Assembly (NCBI GenBank): GCA_902564245.1
Contig: CACFAF010000001.1
Span: 62,001-126,000 of the forward strand
Length of the DNA: 64,000 nt
Reading direction: 5' to 3'
Source of the DNA: an uncultured Pelagibacteraceae bacterium
GTDB taxonomy: Bacteria; Pseudomonadota; Alphaproteobacteria; Pelagibacterales; Pelagibacteraceae
Shown here: positions 17,058-28,200 of the stretch, piece by piece
Layout of the letters: every line of letters starts with the position of its first letter
How positions within the stretch are numbered: the stretch's first letter is position 1
Program-made: the position numbers and the translations under genes
Notes under the pieces: model-generated
What the model was told of the DNA's origin: nothing
Seen by the model: the letters and a program-made list of their open reading frames with translations, nothing else
Database searches by the model: none

Positions 17058-18150
17058 ATTAGTTGTAAAATCAAATAAACACAAATATCCAATTATAATT
17101 GGCTCAGATATAATTAAAAATTTATCAAAAATATTAAGACTTAATAAAATTAAACTTAATAAGTCTTTGATAATAATAGATCAAAATATTCCAAAAAAAT
17201 TTATTGATAAGATTAAAAGATCTCTAAATAAAAATAAGTTTTTAATTTACTATTTCAAGGCTAATGAAAAAAATAAGAATCAACTTAGCATAAATAAAAT
17301 TTTACAAATTTTATTAAAAAATAATTTTAATAGAAATGACACTATAATCTCTATAGGTGGTGGAATTACTGGAGATATATCTGGATTTACAGCAAGTATT
17401 TTTAAAAGAGGAATTAAATTTATTAATGTGCCATCAACTCTACTTGCACAAGTTGATTCATCAATAGGTGGTAAAACCGGAATAAATTCTAAATATGGAA
17501 AAAATATGATTGGTAGTTTTTATCAACCAAGTTTAGTTATTTCAGATATAGATTTTTTAAAAACTCTACCAAAAAAAGAAATCATATGTGGATATGGTGA
17601 AATTTTAAAACATTCATTGATAAGTAATAAAAAATTTTTTTTATTTTTAAATAAAAATGCTTTTAAGGTTTTAAACCTAAAAGAACCATATATTGAAAAA
17701 GCAATTTTCAATAGTTGTTTGATAAAAAAAAAAGTAATTGAAAAAGATGAAAGAGAAAAAGATTTAAGAAAAATTCTAAACTTTGGTCACACGTTTGCAC
17801 ATGCTTTTGAAGCTACTCTAGGATATTCGAAAAAACTAAATCATGGTGAAGCAGTAATATTGGGAATTATGTGCGCTTCAAAGTTTAGTCTAAAAAATAA
17901 ATTATTATCGACTAAAAATTTTAATTTAATCAAAAATCACTTAATTGAAAATAAGTTACCATTCAAATTAAAGAAATATTTTTCAAATAAATTACTCAAA
18001 AAAATAATTTCATTTATGGAAAAAGATAAAAAAAATAATACAAAAAAGATTAGTCTTGTTTTAATAAAAAAAATAGGTGAGCCAATTTACAATATAAATT
18101 TTGAAAATAAAAAATTGATTTTGTTTCTCAAAAAAGAATTAATTGATTAA
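17044..18150 (+). CDS. aroB: 3-dehydroquinate synthase
   Basis: AroB converts DAHP to 3-dehydroquinate using NAD+ and a divalent metal. The 368-residue protein has ISIGGGITGDISGFTAS (NAD and substrate binding), INVPSTLLAQVDSSIGGKTG, the metal-ligand Glu in CGYGEILKHSL, and the metal-binding LNFGHTFAHAFEATLGY and LNHGEAVILGI histidines. Length and motif order are normal. It follows aroK with overlap, and its 3' end overlaps bolA by 12 bp convergently. Confidence 0.96.
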   Translation: MKTIKLVVKSNKHKYPIIIGSDIIKNLSKILRLNKIKLNKSLIIIDQNIPKKFIDKIKRSLNKNKFLIYYFKANEKNKNQLSINKILQILLKNNFNRNDTIISIGGGITGDISGFTASIFKRGIKFINVPSTLLAQVDSSIGGKTGINSKYGKNMIGSFYQPSLVISDIDFLKTLPKKEIICGYGEILKHSLISNKKFFLFLNKNAFKVLNLKEPYIEKAIFNSCLIKKKVIEKDEREKDLRKILNFGHTFAHAFEATLGYSKKLNHGEAVILGIMCASKFSLKNKLLSTKNFNLIKNHLIENKLPFKLKKYFSNKLLKKIISFMEKDKKNNTKKISLVLIKKIGEPIYNINFENKKLILFLKKELID

Positions 18151-18399
18151 AATTTGGATTGAATGTATATGATTTTTTATCTCATCATCTAAAACATGAT
18201 AAATTTTCTTATTTGACTCAACTTTTGTTAAATTATTCAATTCTTGAGATTTAATAATTATCTTTAGATGAAATTTACCTGCTTTATGTGATTGATGATT
18301 TTTATGGAGAAACGTTTTATCTTCTATTTCTATAGAATCAATTAAAAAATTTTTTTTTATTTTAATTTTAACAATTGAAATTAATTCATTAATATTCAT
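18139..18399 (-). CDS. bolA: BolA family protein
   Basis: An 86-residue BolA-like protein with the family's alpha-beta core: KSHKAGKFHLKIIIKS around the middle strand, followed by NLTKVESNKKIYHVLDDEI and a C-terminal helix ending HSIQILIN. BolA proteins work with monothiol glutaredoxins in iron-sulphur cluster trafficking; the conserved His before the AGKFHL segment is typical. The gene is divergent from the J-domain gene with a 21-bp gap. The position next to the J-protein/cobST trio recurs in alphaproteobacteria. Confidence 0.88.
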   Translation of the reverse strand: MNINELISIVKIKIKKNFLIDSIEIEDKTFLHKNHQSHKAGKFHLKIIIKSQELNNLTKVESNKKIYHVLDDEIKNHIHSIQILIN

Positions 18400-18420
18400 A
18401 TATCGTTTATAATATATACT

Positions 18421-18948
18421 ATGAAAAATATTTGTGATTGGAATAATTGCTTTGAAATTGGAGAATATAAAGCCCCTATAGAAAAAGATAATAGCAAAAA
18501 CTTTAGATTACTGTGTTTAAATCATGTGAAAGAGTTTAATAAAAATTGGAACTATTTTGCTGGGATGAACGACAATCAAATTGTTGATTTTTTAAAGTCT
18601 GATATGACTTGGCATAAACCAACCCAAAGTTTTAGTTCATCGGATAATTTTTTTAAAGTTTTATGGAACAACGCTCTTAAAGATGAGTTTGATAAAGCTA
18701 AGTTAAAAAGTCAATTTAATCATATGAGCAAGTTTAAATTTGACCACAACGATATTAAAGCATTCAGCATATTAGGTGTCTCAGTAGGTTTAAAATGGGA
18801 AAAAATACAAAATAAATTCAAAACTCTTGTCAAAAAATTTCACCCTGATATGAATTCAGGAAATAAAAAATATGAAGAAAAACTTAAACTAATAACTTTA
18901 GCTTATACTCAGTTAAAAAATACATATAGAGAAAAAATTGACACCTAA
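18421..18948 (+). CDS. J-domain protein with N-terminal Cys/His cluster
   Basis: A 175-residue protein with two parts. The N-terminus has Cys5, Cys10, Cys32 and His35 (CDWNNC and LLCLNH), a likely zinc site, followed by [17 protein letters not shown] and a TWHKPT segment. The C-terminal J-like domain is [20 protein letters not shown] followed by the Hsp70-activating HPD at 141-143 in [11 protein letters not shown]. Such J-proteins precede cobS in alphaproteobacteria. The cobS TTG start overlaps its end by 11 nt. The DnaK partner and client are not visible here; a role with CobS/CobT is inference from linkage. Confidence 0.85.
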   Translation: MKNICDWNNCFEIGEYKAPIEKDNSKNFRLLCLNHVKEFNKNWNYFAGMNDNQIVDFLKSDMTWHKPTQSFSSSDNFFKVLWNNALKDEFDKAKLKSQFNHMSKFKFDHNDIKAFSILGVSVGLKWEKIQNKFKTLVKKFHPDMNSGNKKYEEKLKLITLAYTQLKNTYREKIDT

Positions 18949-19912
18949 TTTAAACTATCAGCCTGATATTAAAATATCTATTAAACAAACTTTCGGAATT
19001 GAATCTGAAATGGAAGTTAATGCATTTTCAAAAAAAAATGAATACGTTCCTGATATAGATAAAAATTATAAATTTGATAGAGATACAACTTTAGCAATCT
19101 TATCAGGATTTGCATTCAATAAAAGAGTTTTGGTTCAAGGTTATCATGGAACAGGTAAATCTACGCATATTGAACAAATAGCAGCAAGATTAAATTGGCC
19201 ATGTATCAGAATCAATTTAGATAGTCACGTGAGTAGAATCGATTTAATAGGAAAAGATGCTATCGTTTTAAAAGATAGTAAACAAATTACAGAATTTAAA
19301 GAGGGTATATTACCTTGGTCAATACAAAACCCAGTAGCTTTAGTTTTTGATGAGTACGATGCTGGAAGACCAGATGTAATGTTTGTCATTCAAAGGGTAT
19401 TAGAAGCAGAGGGTAGTTTTACTCTACTAGATAAAAATAAAGTTATAAAACAAAATAAATATTTTAGATTATTTGCTACTACAAATACTGTTGGTTTGGG
19501 AGACACAACAGGATTGTATCATGGAACACAACAAATTAATCAAGGCCAAATGGATAGATGGAATATAGTAACTACTTTAAATTATTTAAGTTTAGATAAA
19601 GAAATGGAAATTATTTTAGCAAAAAACAAAAATTTAAATAATTCTAAAGGTAAAGAAAAAGTCTCTAACATGATTAAAGTAGCGTCTCTGACCAGAAAAG
19701 GATTTATATCTGGAGATATATCAACTGTGATGAGTCCTAGAACAGTTCTACATTGGGCTGAAAATACAGAAATATTCAAAGATGTAGGTTATGCTTTTAG
19801 AGTTACCTTTTTAAATAAATGTGATGAACTTGAAAAAAACATTATAGCTGAATATTATCAAAGATGTTTTGGGGAAGACTTACCAGAATCGATGATAAAT
19901 ATTCAGATTTAA
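18938..19912 (+). CDS. cobS: CobS-type AAA+ ATPase (cobaltochelatase subunit family)
   Basis: CobS is the AAA+ motor subunit of the aerobic CobNST cobaltochelatase. I accept the TTG start at 18938 because the conserved N-terminus [19 protein letters not shown] begins directly after it. Walker A is [13 protein letters not shown] (about 67-79), Walker [14 protein letters not shown], and the sensor-1-like [11 protein letters not shown] and sensor-2-region [11 protein letters not shown] are present. At 324 residues it is complete. CobT follows without a gap. No cobN or other B12-ring gene is in the window, so the chelatase role is doubtful; a general AAA+/VWA remodelling role is possible. Confidence 0.92.
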   Translation: MTPNLNYQPDIKISIKQTFGIESEMEVNAFSKKNEYVPDIDKNYKFDRDTTLAILSGFAFNKRVLVQGYHGTGKSTHIEQIAARLNWPCIRINLDSHVSRIDLIGKDAIVLKDSKQITEFKEGILPWSIQNPVALVFDEYDAGRPDVMFVIQRVLEAEGSFTLLDKNKVIKQNKYFRLFATTNTVGLGDTTGLYHGTQQINQGQMDRWNIVTTLNYLSLDKEMEIILAKNKNLNNSKGKEKVSNMIKVASLTRKGFISGDISTVMSPRTVLHWAENTEIFKDVGYAFRVTFLNKCDELEKNIIAEYYQRCFGEDLPESMINIQI

Positions 19913-21721
19913 ATGAATAATAAATTAGATAATTTTAAGGAAAAATTCAAACAAGCTCTTATATCAACTGCAAAAGTAATTTCCGATGATTATAAGATTG
20001 ATCAAAAAACAAATAATAAAAATTTCAGTTCAAAAAATTTAAATTTTTTTGAATTAGATAATTTAGATAATAAAAATGATTTTATTAGACTTAGGGCTGA
20101 AGCTGATTCTAATGCTCTAAAAAGAAAATTTTCTAATTTGAAAATATATCAAAAAAATCTACCTAATAATAAAAATTATAGAAATCTATATGATATAGCT
20201 GAAAAAATTAGATTTGAACTTCTAGGAGGAAAGATGCTTAAAGGAATTTCAAAAAATCTAAGTGAAAATTATTATCAAAAAATCAACTTAAAAAGAAAAG
20301 ACCAATTAAAATCAAAAGAAGATGTTAGTGTGACAGAAGCTTTTGAGCTTTATATGTTAAAGAACTTTTTTGATATCAAGCTTAATAATTTATCTGAAAA
20401 AATTTTAAGTTTTTGGGAGAAGGAATTTGATGCTTCTTTATCTAATCATAAAAATTTTCTAAATCAAAATTTAGAGAATCAAGAAAAGTACAGCTCTAAA
20501 TTTTCAGAAATACTTGAAAAAATGAATATTTTTGATGCTCAAGAAGAAACGGAAAATGATAAAGATGATAAAAATGATCAAGCAAAAGACAATAATTCAT
20601 CTAATGAGGATCAAAGTCAAAATCAAGGAGAACAAGAAAAAACAAAGCAAGAAGAAAGTCAAAATGGTACTGATGGATCATTTGATGTTGATGAATATAA
20701 ATTAGAAGAACAATTATTTGACACTAATTCTGAAAAAGAAAGTTCAGAAAGTATAGTTCAAAAAATTAATAACAGTATAAGTGATAAAGAATATAAGATT
20801 TTTACTTCTAAATTTGATGAAACAGCTAAAGCAGAAACTTTAGATACTAATGAGGAAATAAACAAATTAAGAAAAAATTTAGATCAACAACTAGTTACTT
20901 TTCAAGATTTAATAACTAAATTAGCAAATAAATTACAAAGACAACTTCTAGCAAAACAAAATAGAGCTTGGGAATTTGATTTAGAAGAAGGTTTGCTAGA
21001 TAGTTCAAAATTAACTAGAGTAGTTATTGATCCTTATAACTCCTTATCATTTAAAAAAGAAAAAGATTTAGATTTTAAAGATACAGTTGTAACTCTTTTA
21101 ATTGATAATTCAGGTTCTATGAGAGGTCGACCAATAACTATTGCTGCAATTTGTGCAGATATACTATCTAGAACACTCGAAAGATGTTCAGTTAAAGTAG
21201 AAATTTTAGGATTTACAACAAAAAATTGGAAAGGTGGAAAAAGTAGGGAAGAGTGGAATAAAAATAATAAAATAAAAAATCCTGGACGTTTAAATGATTT
21301 AAGACATATAATTTATAAAAGTGCAGATACGCATTGGAGACAATCTAAAAAAAATCTAGGTTTAATGCTTAAAGAAGGTTTATTAAAAGAGAATATAGAT
21401 GGAGAAGCCATCACTTGGGCATATAGCAGATTAAAAAAAAGGAAAGAAGAAAGAAAAATTCTAATGGTTATTTCAGATGGAGCTCCAGTTGATGATTCTA
21501 CTTTATCAGTCAACTCTGGTGATTATTTAGAAAAACATTTAAAAAAAATAGTTAAATTTATTGAAAATAAAAGTGAAATAGAAATATTGGCTATTGGAAT
21601 CGGACATGATGTTTCAAGATACTACAAAAAAGCTATCAAAATTACTGATGTACAAGAATTGGGTGATGTGATGATAAGTGAACTCAGTGGTCTTTTTTCA
21701 AAAAAAAATAAATTAAATTAA
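19913..21721 (+). CDS. cobT: CobT-type VWA protein (cobaltochelatase subunit family)
   Basis: A 602-residue partner of CobS. The N-terminal half is helical. A strongly acidic, low-complexity linker (about 205-265, rich in Asp, Glu, Gln, Asn and Ser) follows, then the [18 protein letters not shown] segment. The C-terminal von Willebrand A domain has a complete MIDAS motif in [11 protein letters not shown] (near residue 397) and ISDGAPVDD. This matches CobT domain order. It starts immediately after the cobS stop. The 3' end overlaps the regB stop by 4 bp. As with cobS, the expected CobN partner is not seen here. Confidence 0.92.
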   Translation: MNNKLDNFKEKFKQALISTAKVISDDYKIDQKTNNKNFSSKNLNFFELDNLDNKNDFIRLRAEADSNALKRKFSNLKIYQKNLPNNKNYRNLYDIAEKIRFELLGGKMLKGISKNLSENYYQKINLKRKDQLKSKEDVSVTEAFELYMLKNFFDIKLNNLSEKILSFWEKEFDASLSNHKNFLNQNLENQEKYSSKFSEILEKMNIFDAQEETENDKDDKNDQAKDNNSSNEDQSQNQGEQEKTKQEESQNGTDGSFDVDEYKLEEQLFDTNSEKESSESIVQKINNSISDKEYKIFTSKFDETAKAETLDTNEEINKLRKNLDQQLVTFQDLITKLANKLQRQLLAKQNRAWEFDLEEGLLDSSKLTRVVIDPYNSLSFKKEKDLDFKDTVVTLLIDNSGSMRGRPITIAAICADILSRTLERCSVKVEILGFTTKNWKGGKSREEWNKNNKIKNPGRLNDLRHIIYKSADTHWRQSKKNLGLMLKEGLLKENIDGEAITWAYSRLKKRKEERKILMVISDGAPVDDSTLSVNSGDYLEKHLKKIVKFIENKSEIEILAIGIGHDVSRYYKKAIKITDVQELGDVMISELSGLFSKKNKLN

Positions 21722-23004
21722 ACTTTTATCAAATCTTTATTATTCCATCTTATTATAACTTCTGCTCCACCTTTTTTTTTATCATTTCTGAATTCTATAT
21801 AAGCAAAATTTTTTTCTAAAAGAGTTTTTCCAATAAAAGTTCCTAAACCTAATCCATATTTTGAATTATACGCATTGTCAGTAGTTCTGATATATGGCTC
21901 ACCCAATTTATGTTTATCTATTAAATCCTTAGGAAATCCTGGTCCATCATCTTTAATAATAATCTCTGTTTCCTTCTTATCACTTCGTAGAAAAATTTCT
22001 ATTTTATCATTACTAAATTTATTTGCGTTACCAATAAAATTTCTAAGCCCATATATGATTTCAGTTGATTTATAAGTATTTATTCTATTTGTAAATTTGC
22101 TTAAATTTATTATAAAATTTTTTTTACTAATTTCTTGGAATGATCTAACAATTTCCCGAATATAGTCATCTAAACACAAATTAGCATCGATAAATTGATC
22201 TTCTACACTTGGATTTAAAGTTAATTTTTTAAGAATTTCACTACATCTATTACTTTGACTTACCAATAAATCTAAATCTTTTTTCAATTTTAGATCACCA
22301 CTAAAATCTTTTTGTAATTCTTTTACAGTTAGTAAGATTGTAGAAAGAGGCGTACCAAGAGAATGAGCTGCTGCTGCTGCCTGACCACCCAAAGAAAGAA
22401 GTTCGTTTTCTTTTGACATTATTTCCTGAATCTTATCATATGCCTTCATTCTAATTATACTTTCAATCTTAAATTTAACACCAAAATAAACTAAGAATAA
22501 TAAACCTATAAATATAGATATACTAATTCCATATAAATAATAATCAGGAGTATGAAAATGTAATTGATTTGGACTAGGCAGTTCATGATAATAAAAAGTC
22601 AAAAATATTAAATTTAAAACTGTAAAAAAAACTAATATTATTGAGCTAGAGACGTCTAAGTGTTGAGAAGAAAATACTGAAGGAATTATAATTAAAAAAA
22701 TAAATGGATTTGTAATACCTCCCGTTAGAAAAAATAAAATTCCTAATTGTAAAATATCATAAGCAAGAAATATTGTAGATGATAATGTATTTAATTGATT
22801 ATTTCTAACACGAAATTGTAAATATAAATTAGTAATAAATCCAAAAAAAATAATTAATAAACAGTAAAAATAATCGAATTTAAATTCTAAAATAAATTGT
22901 ACTAAAACAACTGCAATTAATTGACCAGTATAAGCAATCCATCTTAAATTAACGTAAGTAAATTTATTTAAATAATGATATTTAGAAGTTTCAAGAAACT
23001 TCAT
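21718..23004 (-). CDS. regB: RegB/PrrB/ActS-type redox sensor histidine kinase
   Basis: A 428-residue membrane kinase with about six N-terminal helices (20-175). The quinone-site heptapeptide GGITNPF lies at 95-101, as in RegB. The H-box is [15 protein letters not shown] with phospho-accepting His214. Cys254 in [10 protein letters not shown] matches the position of the RegB redox-active cysteine. The ATPase domain has [10 protein letters not shown] (N-box), [10 protein letters not shown] and [14 protein letters not shown]. The family senses the quinone pool and phosphorylates RegA. No regA response regulator lies beside it. It follows gyrB by 2 bp on the same strand. Confidence 0.9.
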   Translation of the reverse strand: MKFLETSKYHYLNKFTYVNLRWIAYTGQLIAVVLVQFILEFKFDYFYCLLIIFFGFITNLYLQFRVRNNQLNTLSSTIFLAYDILQLGILFFLTGGITNPFIFLIIIPSVFSSQHLDVSSSIILVFFTVLNLIFLTFYYHELPSPNQLHFHTPDYYLYGISISIFIGLLFLVYFGVKFKIESIIRMKAYDKIQEIMSKENELLSLGGQAAAAAHSLGTPLSTILLTVKELQKDFSGDLKLKKDLDLLVSQSNRCSEILKKLTLNPSVEDQFIDANLCLDDYIREIVRSFQEISKKNFIINLSKFTNRINTYKSTEIIYGLRNFIGNANKFSNDKIEIFLRSDKKETEIIIKDDGPGFPKDLIDKHKLGEPYIRTTDNAYNSKYGLGLGTFIGKTLLEKNFAYIEFRNDKKKGGAEVIIRWNNKDLIKV

Positions 23005-23006
23005 TT

Positions 23007-25073
<2,067 letters not shown>

Positions 25074-25187
25074 CTATAATTAAATTATTTGATTTTATTA
25101 TCTTAATTCGTTTCTTAAAAAAATATGTATTAGGTCGGTTCTGCATTAAATCAAAGTATTATTAGCTTTTTATAATATGAATATATA

Positions 25188-25200
25188 TATAGATTATATT
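25188..25200 (+). promoter_or_regulatory. Shared promoter-like motif upstream of the glycan island epimerase
   Basis: The 13-mer TATAGATTATATT ends 42 bp before the ATG of the epimerase gene at 25243. A one-mismatch copy, TATAGACTATATT, ends 42 bp before the RfbC-like gene at 27263. TATATT could be a -10 box, but no good -35 lies 17 bp upstream. This may be an extended -10 promoter or an operator. Confidence 0.4.
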
Positions 25201-25242
25201 GTCTTTAGTGAGTAAAAACAACAAAACAAATTAATATAAAAA

Positions 25243-26292
25243 ATGTCTCTAATATTAATAACAGGATCTTGTGGATTAGTTGGCTCAGAGTCTGTTAATT
25301 TTTTCCATAAAAAAGGCTTTGAAATTATTGGTATAGACAATAACCTTAGACAAAAATTTTTTGGAAAAGATGGATCAACAGAAAGAGTTAAAAAAGAAAT
25401 CATTAGAAACAACAAAAATTATATTCACAAAGATATTGATATAAGAAACTATATTAAATTAGAAAAGATCTTTAAAAATTACAAAAAAAATATCAAACTC
25501 ATTATTCATTGTGCAGCACAACCTTCTCATGATTATGCAAAAAATAACTCAATCTTAGATTTTCAGGTGAATGGTCAAGGTACACACAATCTTTTAGAAT
25601 TAACAAAAAAATACTGTCCAGATTCTCCTTTTATCTTTATGTCAACGAACAAGGTATATGGAGATAATCCAAATAAATTAAGTTTTTTTTCAAATCAAAA
25701 AAGGTTTGAACTAAAAAAAAGTCATAAATTGTACAAAGGAATAGATGAAACATTTAGTATAGATGAATGCATACATAGTTTTTTTGGTGTTTCAAAAACT
25801 TACGCAGATTTGCTTGTACAAGAATATGGAAAAAATATAGGATTAAAAACAGTTTGTTTTAGAGCAGGATGTATAACAGGACCAAATCACAGTGGTGCAA
25901 AACTTCATGGTTTTTTATCTTTTTTAGTCAAGCAAAGTTTAGTTTCTAAAAAATATTCAATAATAGGTTATAATGGTAAACAAGTCAGAGATAATATTCA
26001 TAGTTTAGATTTAGTAAATTGTTTTTGGGAATTTTTTAAAAAACCCTTAAAAGGTGTTGTATTTAATATTGGTGGTAGTCGAAAATCTAATTGTTCTATA
26101 ATTGAAGCAATTGAAATTATTGAAAATAAATTACAAAGAAAAATTAAAAAAGAATTTATAAAACAAAATAGAGTTGGTGATCACATCTGGTATATAACTA
26201 ATAATTCTAAATTTAAAAAATATTATCCAAATTGGAAACAAAAATTTAATACAAAAGATATTATTTACGAATTAATAAATTCTTATAGTTAA
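25243..26292 (+). CDS. CDP-paratose/tyvelose 2-epimerase-like SDR
   Basis: A 349-residue extended short-chain dehydrogenase/epimerase. The NAD-binding start is ILITGSCGLVGSESVNFF. FMSTNKVYGDNPNKL and RAGCITGPNHSGAKLHGFLS, with GKQVRDNIHSLDLVNCFWEF, are typical of the RfbE-like CDP-tyvelose 2-epimerase subfamily. The catalytic YxxxK is replaced by FxxxK in SFFGVSKTYADLL, a feature I associate with this subfamily. It probably inverts C2 of a CDP- or other NDP-sugar. It is the first gene of the glycan island and overlaps the convergent DUF4422-like gene by 4 bp. Confidence 0.82.
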   Translation: MSLILITGSCGLVGSESVNFFHKKGFEIIGIDNNLRQKFFGKDGSTERVKKEIIRNNKNYIHKDIDIRNYIKLEKIFKNYKKNIKLIIHCAAQPSHDYAKNNSILDFQVNGQGTHNLLELTKKYCPDSPFIFMSTNKVYGDNPNKLSFFSNQKRFELKKSHKLYKGIDETFSIDECIHSFFGVSKTYADLLVQEYGKNIGLKTVCFRAGCITGPNHSGAKLHGFLSFLVKQSLVSKKYSIIGYNGKQVRDNIHSLDLVNCFWEFFKKPLKGVVFNIGGSRKSNCSIIEAIEIIENKLQRKIKKEFIKQNRVGDHIWYITNNSKFKKYYPNWKQKFNTKDIIYELINSYS

Positions 26293-27134
26293 TTTTTTAT
26301 TTTGGTAACATCACAATACACCCAAGGCCAATATTTTACTTTTGAGTATTTTTCAAACCAAAATGGCATATATCTTTCTGTTAAAAAGGAATAAATTCTT
26401 TGAGTATCATATCCTATTAAATTTTTAAAACCAAAAATTTTTTCACATTTAAACAACCATTCGAATAGATCAAAATAAAATTTATCAATCAATTTTGGAT
26501 TATTTGAAAAAAAAATGCAGTGACCACTTAATAAAGTATTTGTTGTAACATAATTTAAAAAATCTTTCTTATCTTTGACTGGTAATAAGTCAATAGCTTT
26601 ATCTAAATTGCCAAAACCATGGAACATATCAAAATGAAGTTTTATATTTTGTTTTTTTTTATCAAATAAAATAGTTGGATCTTTCATTAATGATTTAAAA
26701 CCTCTTTTAAAAATTTTAATTTTTTTTGCACCTACACTCCAAGGTTTGCATAAAATTACATCAAAACCATTCCACTCCTCAGAAGGATCCATTTGGAGCA
26801 TATTTTTTAAATTTTCTAAATTATTATTTAAATTATAGTATCCTTGTCTACCATCAGAATTATCAATATCTGTCTCAAAATTTTTCTTAACAAAATACCT
26901 TCTATATTGACAGGTACCAAACCAATCATTATCTTTTTTTTGAGGTAAAATATTTTTCCAAATCCAATAATGGAAAGACGTTTCCGAATAATGTTTATTT
27001 TTATAAGCTATATTGTCTCCAGAATTTTCAATAATGTAATTATTGGGAAATACACTTTCTCCTACACCAGCTGGAATAAGGCCTAATTTTTCAATTTCTT
27101 TGATAGGTTTGTGAGTAATACAATAAATCTTCAT
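26289..27134 (-). CDS. DUF4422-like glycosyltransferase
   Basis: A 281-residue soluble protein. The N-terminus IYCITHKPIKEIEKLGLIPA, the segment NSGDNIAYKNKHYSETSFHY, WIWKN and FGTCQYRRYF match the DUF4422 family. This family is found in polysaccharide gene clusters and is thought to be glycosyltransferases. There is no signal peptide. The gene points against its neighbours and stands between the epimerase and the plus-strand sugar-nucleotide run. Donor and acceptor are unknown. The family call is from recalled motifs. Confidence 0.7.
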   Translation of the reverse strand: MKIYCITHKPIKEIEKLGLIPAGVGESVFPNNYIIENSGDNIAYKNKHYSETSFHYWIWKNILPQKKDNDWFGTCQYRRYFVKKNFETDIDNSDGRQGYYNLNNNLENLKNMLQMDPSEEWNGFDVILCKPWSVGAKKIKIFKRGFKSLMKDPTILFDKKKQNIKLHFDMFHGFGNLDKAIDLLPVKDKKDFLNYVTTNTLLSGHCIFFSNNPKLIDKFYFDLFEWLFKCEKIFGFKNLIGYDTQRIYSFLTERYMPFWFEKYSKVKYWPWVYCDVTKIKN

Positions 27135-27207
27135 TTTATAATTAATATTAATTATACTCTAACTCAAATTTTTTGAAAAAAAAATTTTTTATAAGTATAA
27201 ATATTGA

Positions 27208-27220
27208 TATAGACTATATT
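27208..27220 (+). promoter_or_regulatory. Second copy of the shared promoter-like motif
   Basis: TATAGACTATATT lies in the 128-bp divergent gap and ends 42 bp before the ATG at 27263. It differs by one base from the copy at 25188-25200, at the same distance from its own gene. It likely drives the nine-gene plus-strand glycan operon that starts at 27263. Confidence 0.4.
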
Positions 27221-27262
27221 TTTAATTAAAAAACCTAAAACAAAATTTTTGTAATAATTTCG

Positions 27263-27787
27263 ATGAAAAAAATAAAAACTAAAATAAAAGGATTATTTTT
27301 AATTAAAACAAAAATATATAGAGATAATAGAGGTTTTTTTAAAGAGGTAGCAAAAAGAAAATTTATCAAAGAAAATTTTATTTTTGACTGTTTATCATCA
27401 TCTAAGAAAAATACTCTCAGAGGGTTACATATTCAGCTAAAAAATTCTCAAGCTAAATTAATAACTGTTGTACAAGGCAAAATACTTGATGTCGTAGTAG
27501 ATTTGAGAAAAAAATCCAAAACATTCGGAAAGGTATTTACTCTGCATATATCTGATAATTCAGAGTTTTCTTTTTTTATACCAGCTGGTTTTGCTCATGG
27601 ATTTCTTTGTTTGTCAAAAAAATGTACAATATATTATAAATGTACTCATTATCAGAATAAAAATAGTGAACAAACTTTAAGTTGGAATGATAAAAAACTA
27701 AAAATTAAATGGCCTATAAAAAAACCAATTCTTTCAAAAAAAGATAAAAAAGGTCTGAGCTTTGAAGAAATTAAAAAATTAATTTAA
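27263..27787 (+). CDS. dTDP-4-dehydrorhamnose 3,5-epimerase-like cupin
   Basis: A 174-residue RfbC-family cupin with YRDNRGFFKEVAKRKFI, the catalytic-His segment NTLRGLHIQ, VVQGKILDVVVDLRKKSKTF and FFIPAGFAHGFLCLS. The later YYKCTHYQNKNSEQTLSWND contains the conserved Tyr region. It probably epimerises C3 and/or C5 of a 4-keto-6-deoxy-dTDP-sugar. It heads a tightly spaced plus-strand operon with the ketoisomerase, epimerases and aminotransferase. I avoid rmlC as a symbol because the product need not be rhamnose. Confidence 0.85.
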   Translation: MKKIKTKIKGLFLIKTKIYRDNRGFFKEVAKRKFIKENFIFDCLSSSKKNTLRGLHIQLKNSQAKLITVVQGKILDVVVDLRKKSKTFGKVFTLHISDNSEFSFFIPAGFAHGFLCLSKKCTIYYKCTHYQNKNSEQTLSWNDKKLKIKWPIKKPILSKKDKKGLSFEEIKKLI

Positions 27788-27798
27788 ATTTATTTTAA

Positions 27799-28194
27799 AT
27801 GAAATATCCAAAAATTATTAATTTTAAAAAATTTGTAAAAAAAAGTGGAAAACTTTTGCCAATTACATTTGATAAAAAATTCCCAATCAATGTAAAAAGA
27901 ATTTTTTTTATATATGGAAAAACAAAATATAAAAGAGGAGAACATGCTCATAAAAAATGTACACAAATTTTTTATCCAATTTTTGGAAAAATTAAAATTA
28001 ATATTGAATATAAAAAGATAAAAAAAAATATCATTTTAGATCATAGAAAATCAAAAGCTTTTATTTTACCACCTAAAATTTGGTGTAGTGTTGATTTTTT
28101 ATCTAAAAATTCGATTGTTTTAGTCTTAAATGATTATAAGTATGATTATAATGATTATATTGAGTCTTATAAAGAATTTACCAATTATTATTAA
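27799..28194 (+). CDS. FdtA/QdtA-like dTDP-sugar 3,4-ketoisomerase
   Basis: A 131-residue single-domain cupin. The signature RGEHAHKKCTQIFYPIFGKI places two His and a Gln in the active site, as in the FdtA/QdtA/WxcM-C family. FILPPKIWCSVDFLSKNSIV and LVLNDYKYDYNDYIESYKEF match the later strands and tail. The enzymes move the keto group of dTDP-4-keto-6-deoxyglucose from C4 to C3. This is the step before a DegT-type 3-aminotransferase, which is found at 31037 in the same operon. Confidence 0.82.
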   Translation: MKYPKIINFKKFVKKSGKLLPITFDKKFPINVKRIFFIYGKTKYKRGEHAHKKCTQIFYPIFGKIKINIEYKKIKKNIILDHRKSKAFILPPKIWCSVDFLSKNSIVLVLNDYKYDYNDYIESYKEFTNYY

Positions 28195-28200
28195 AATTAA

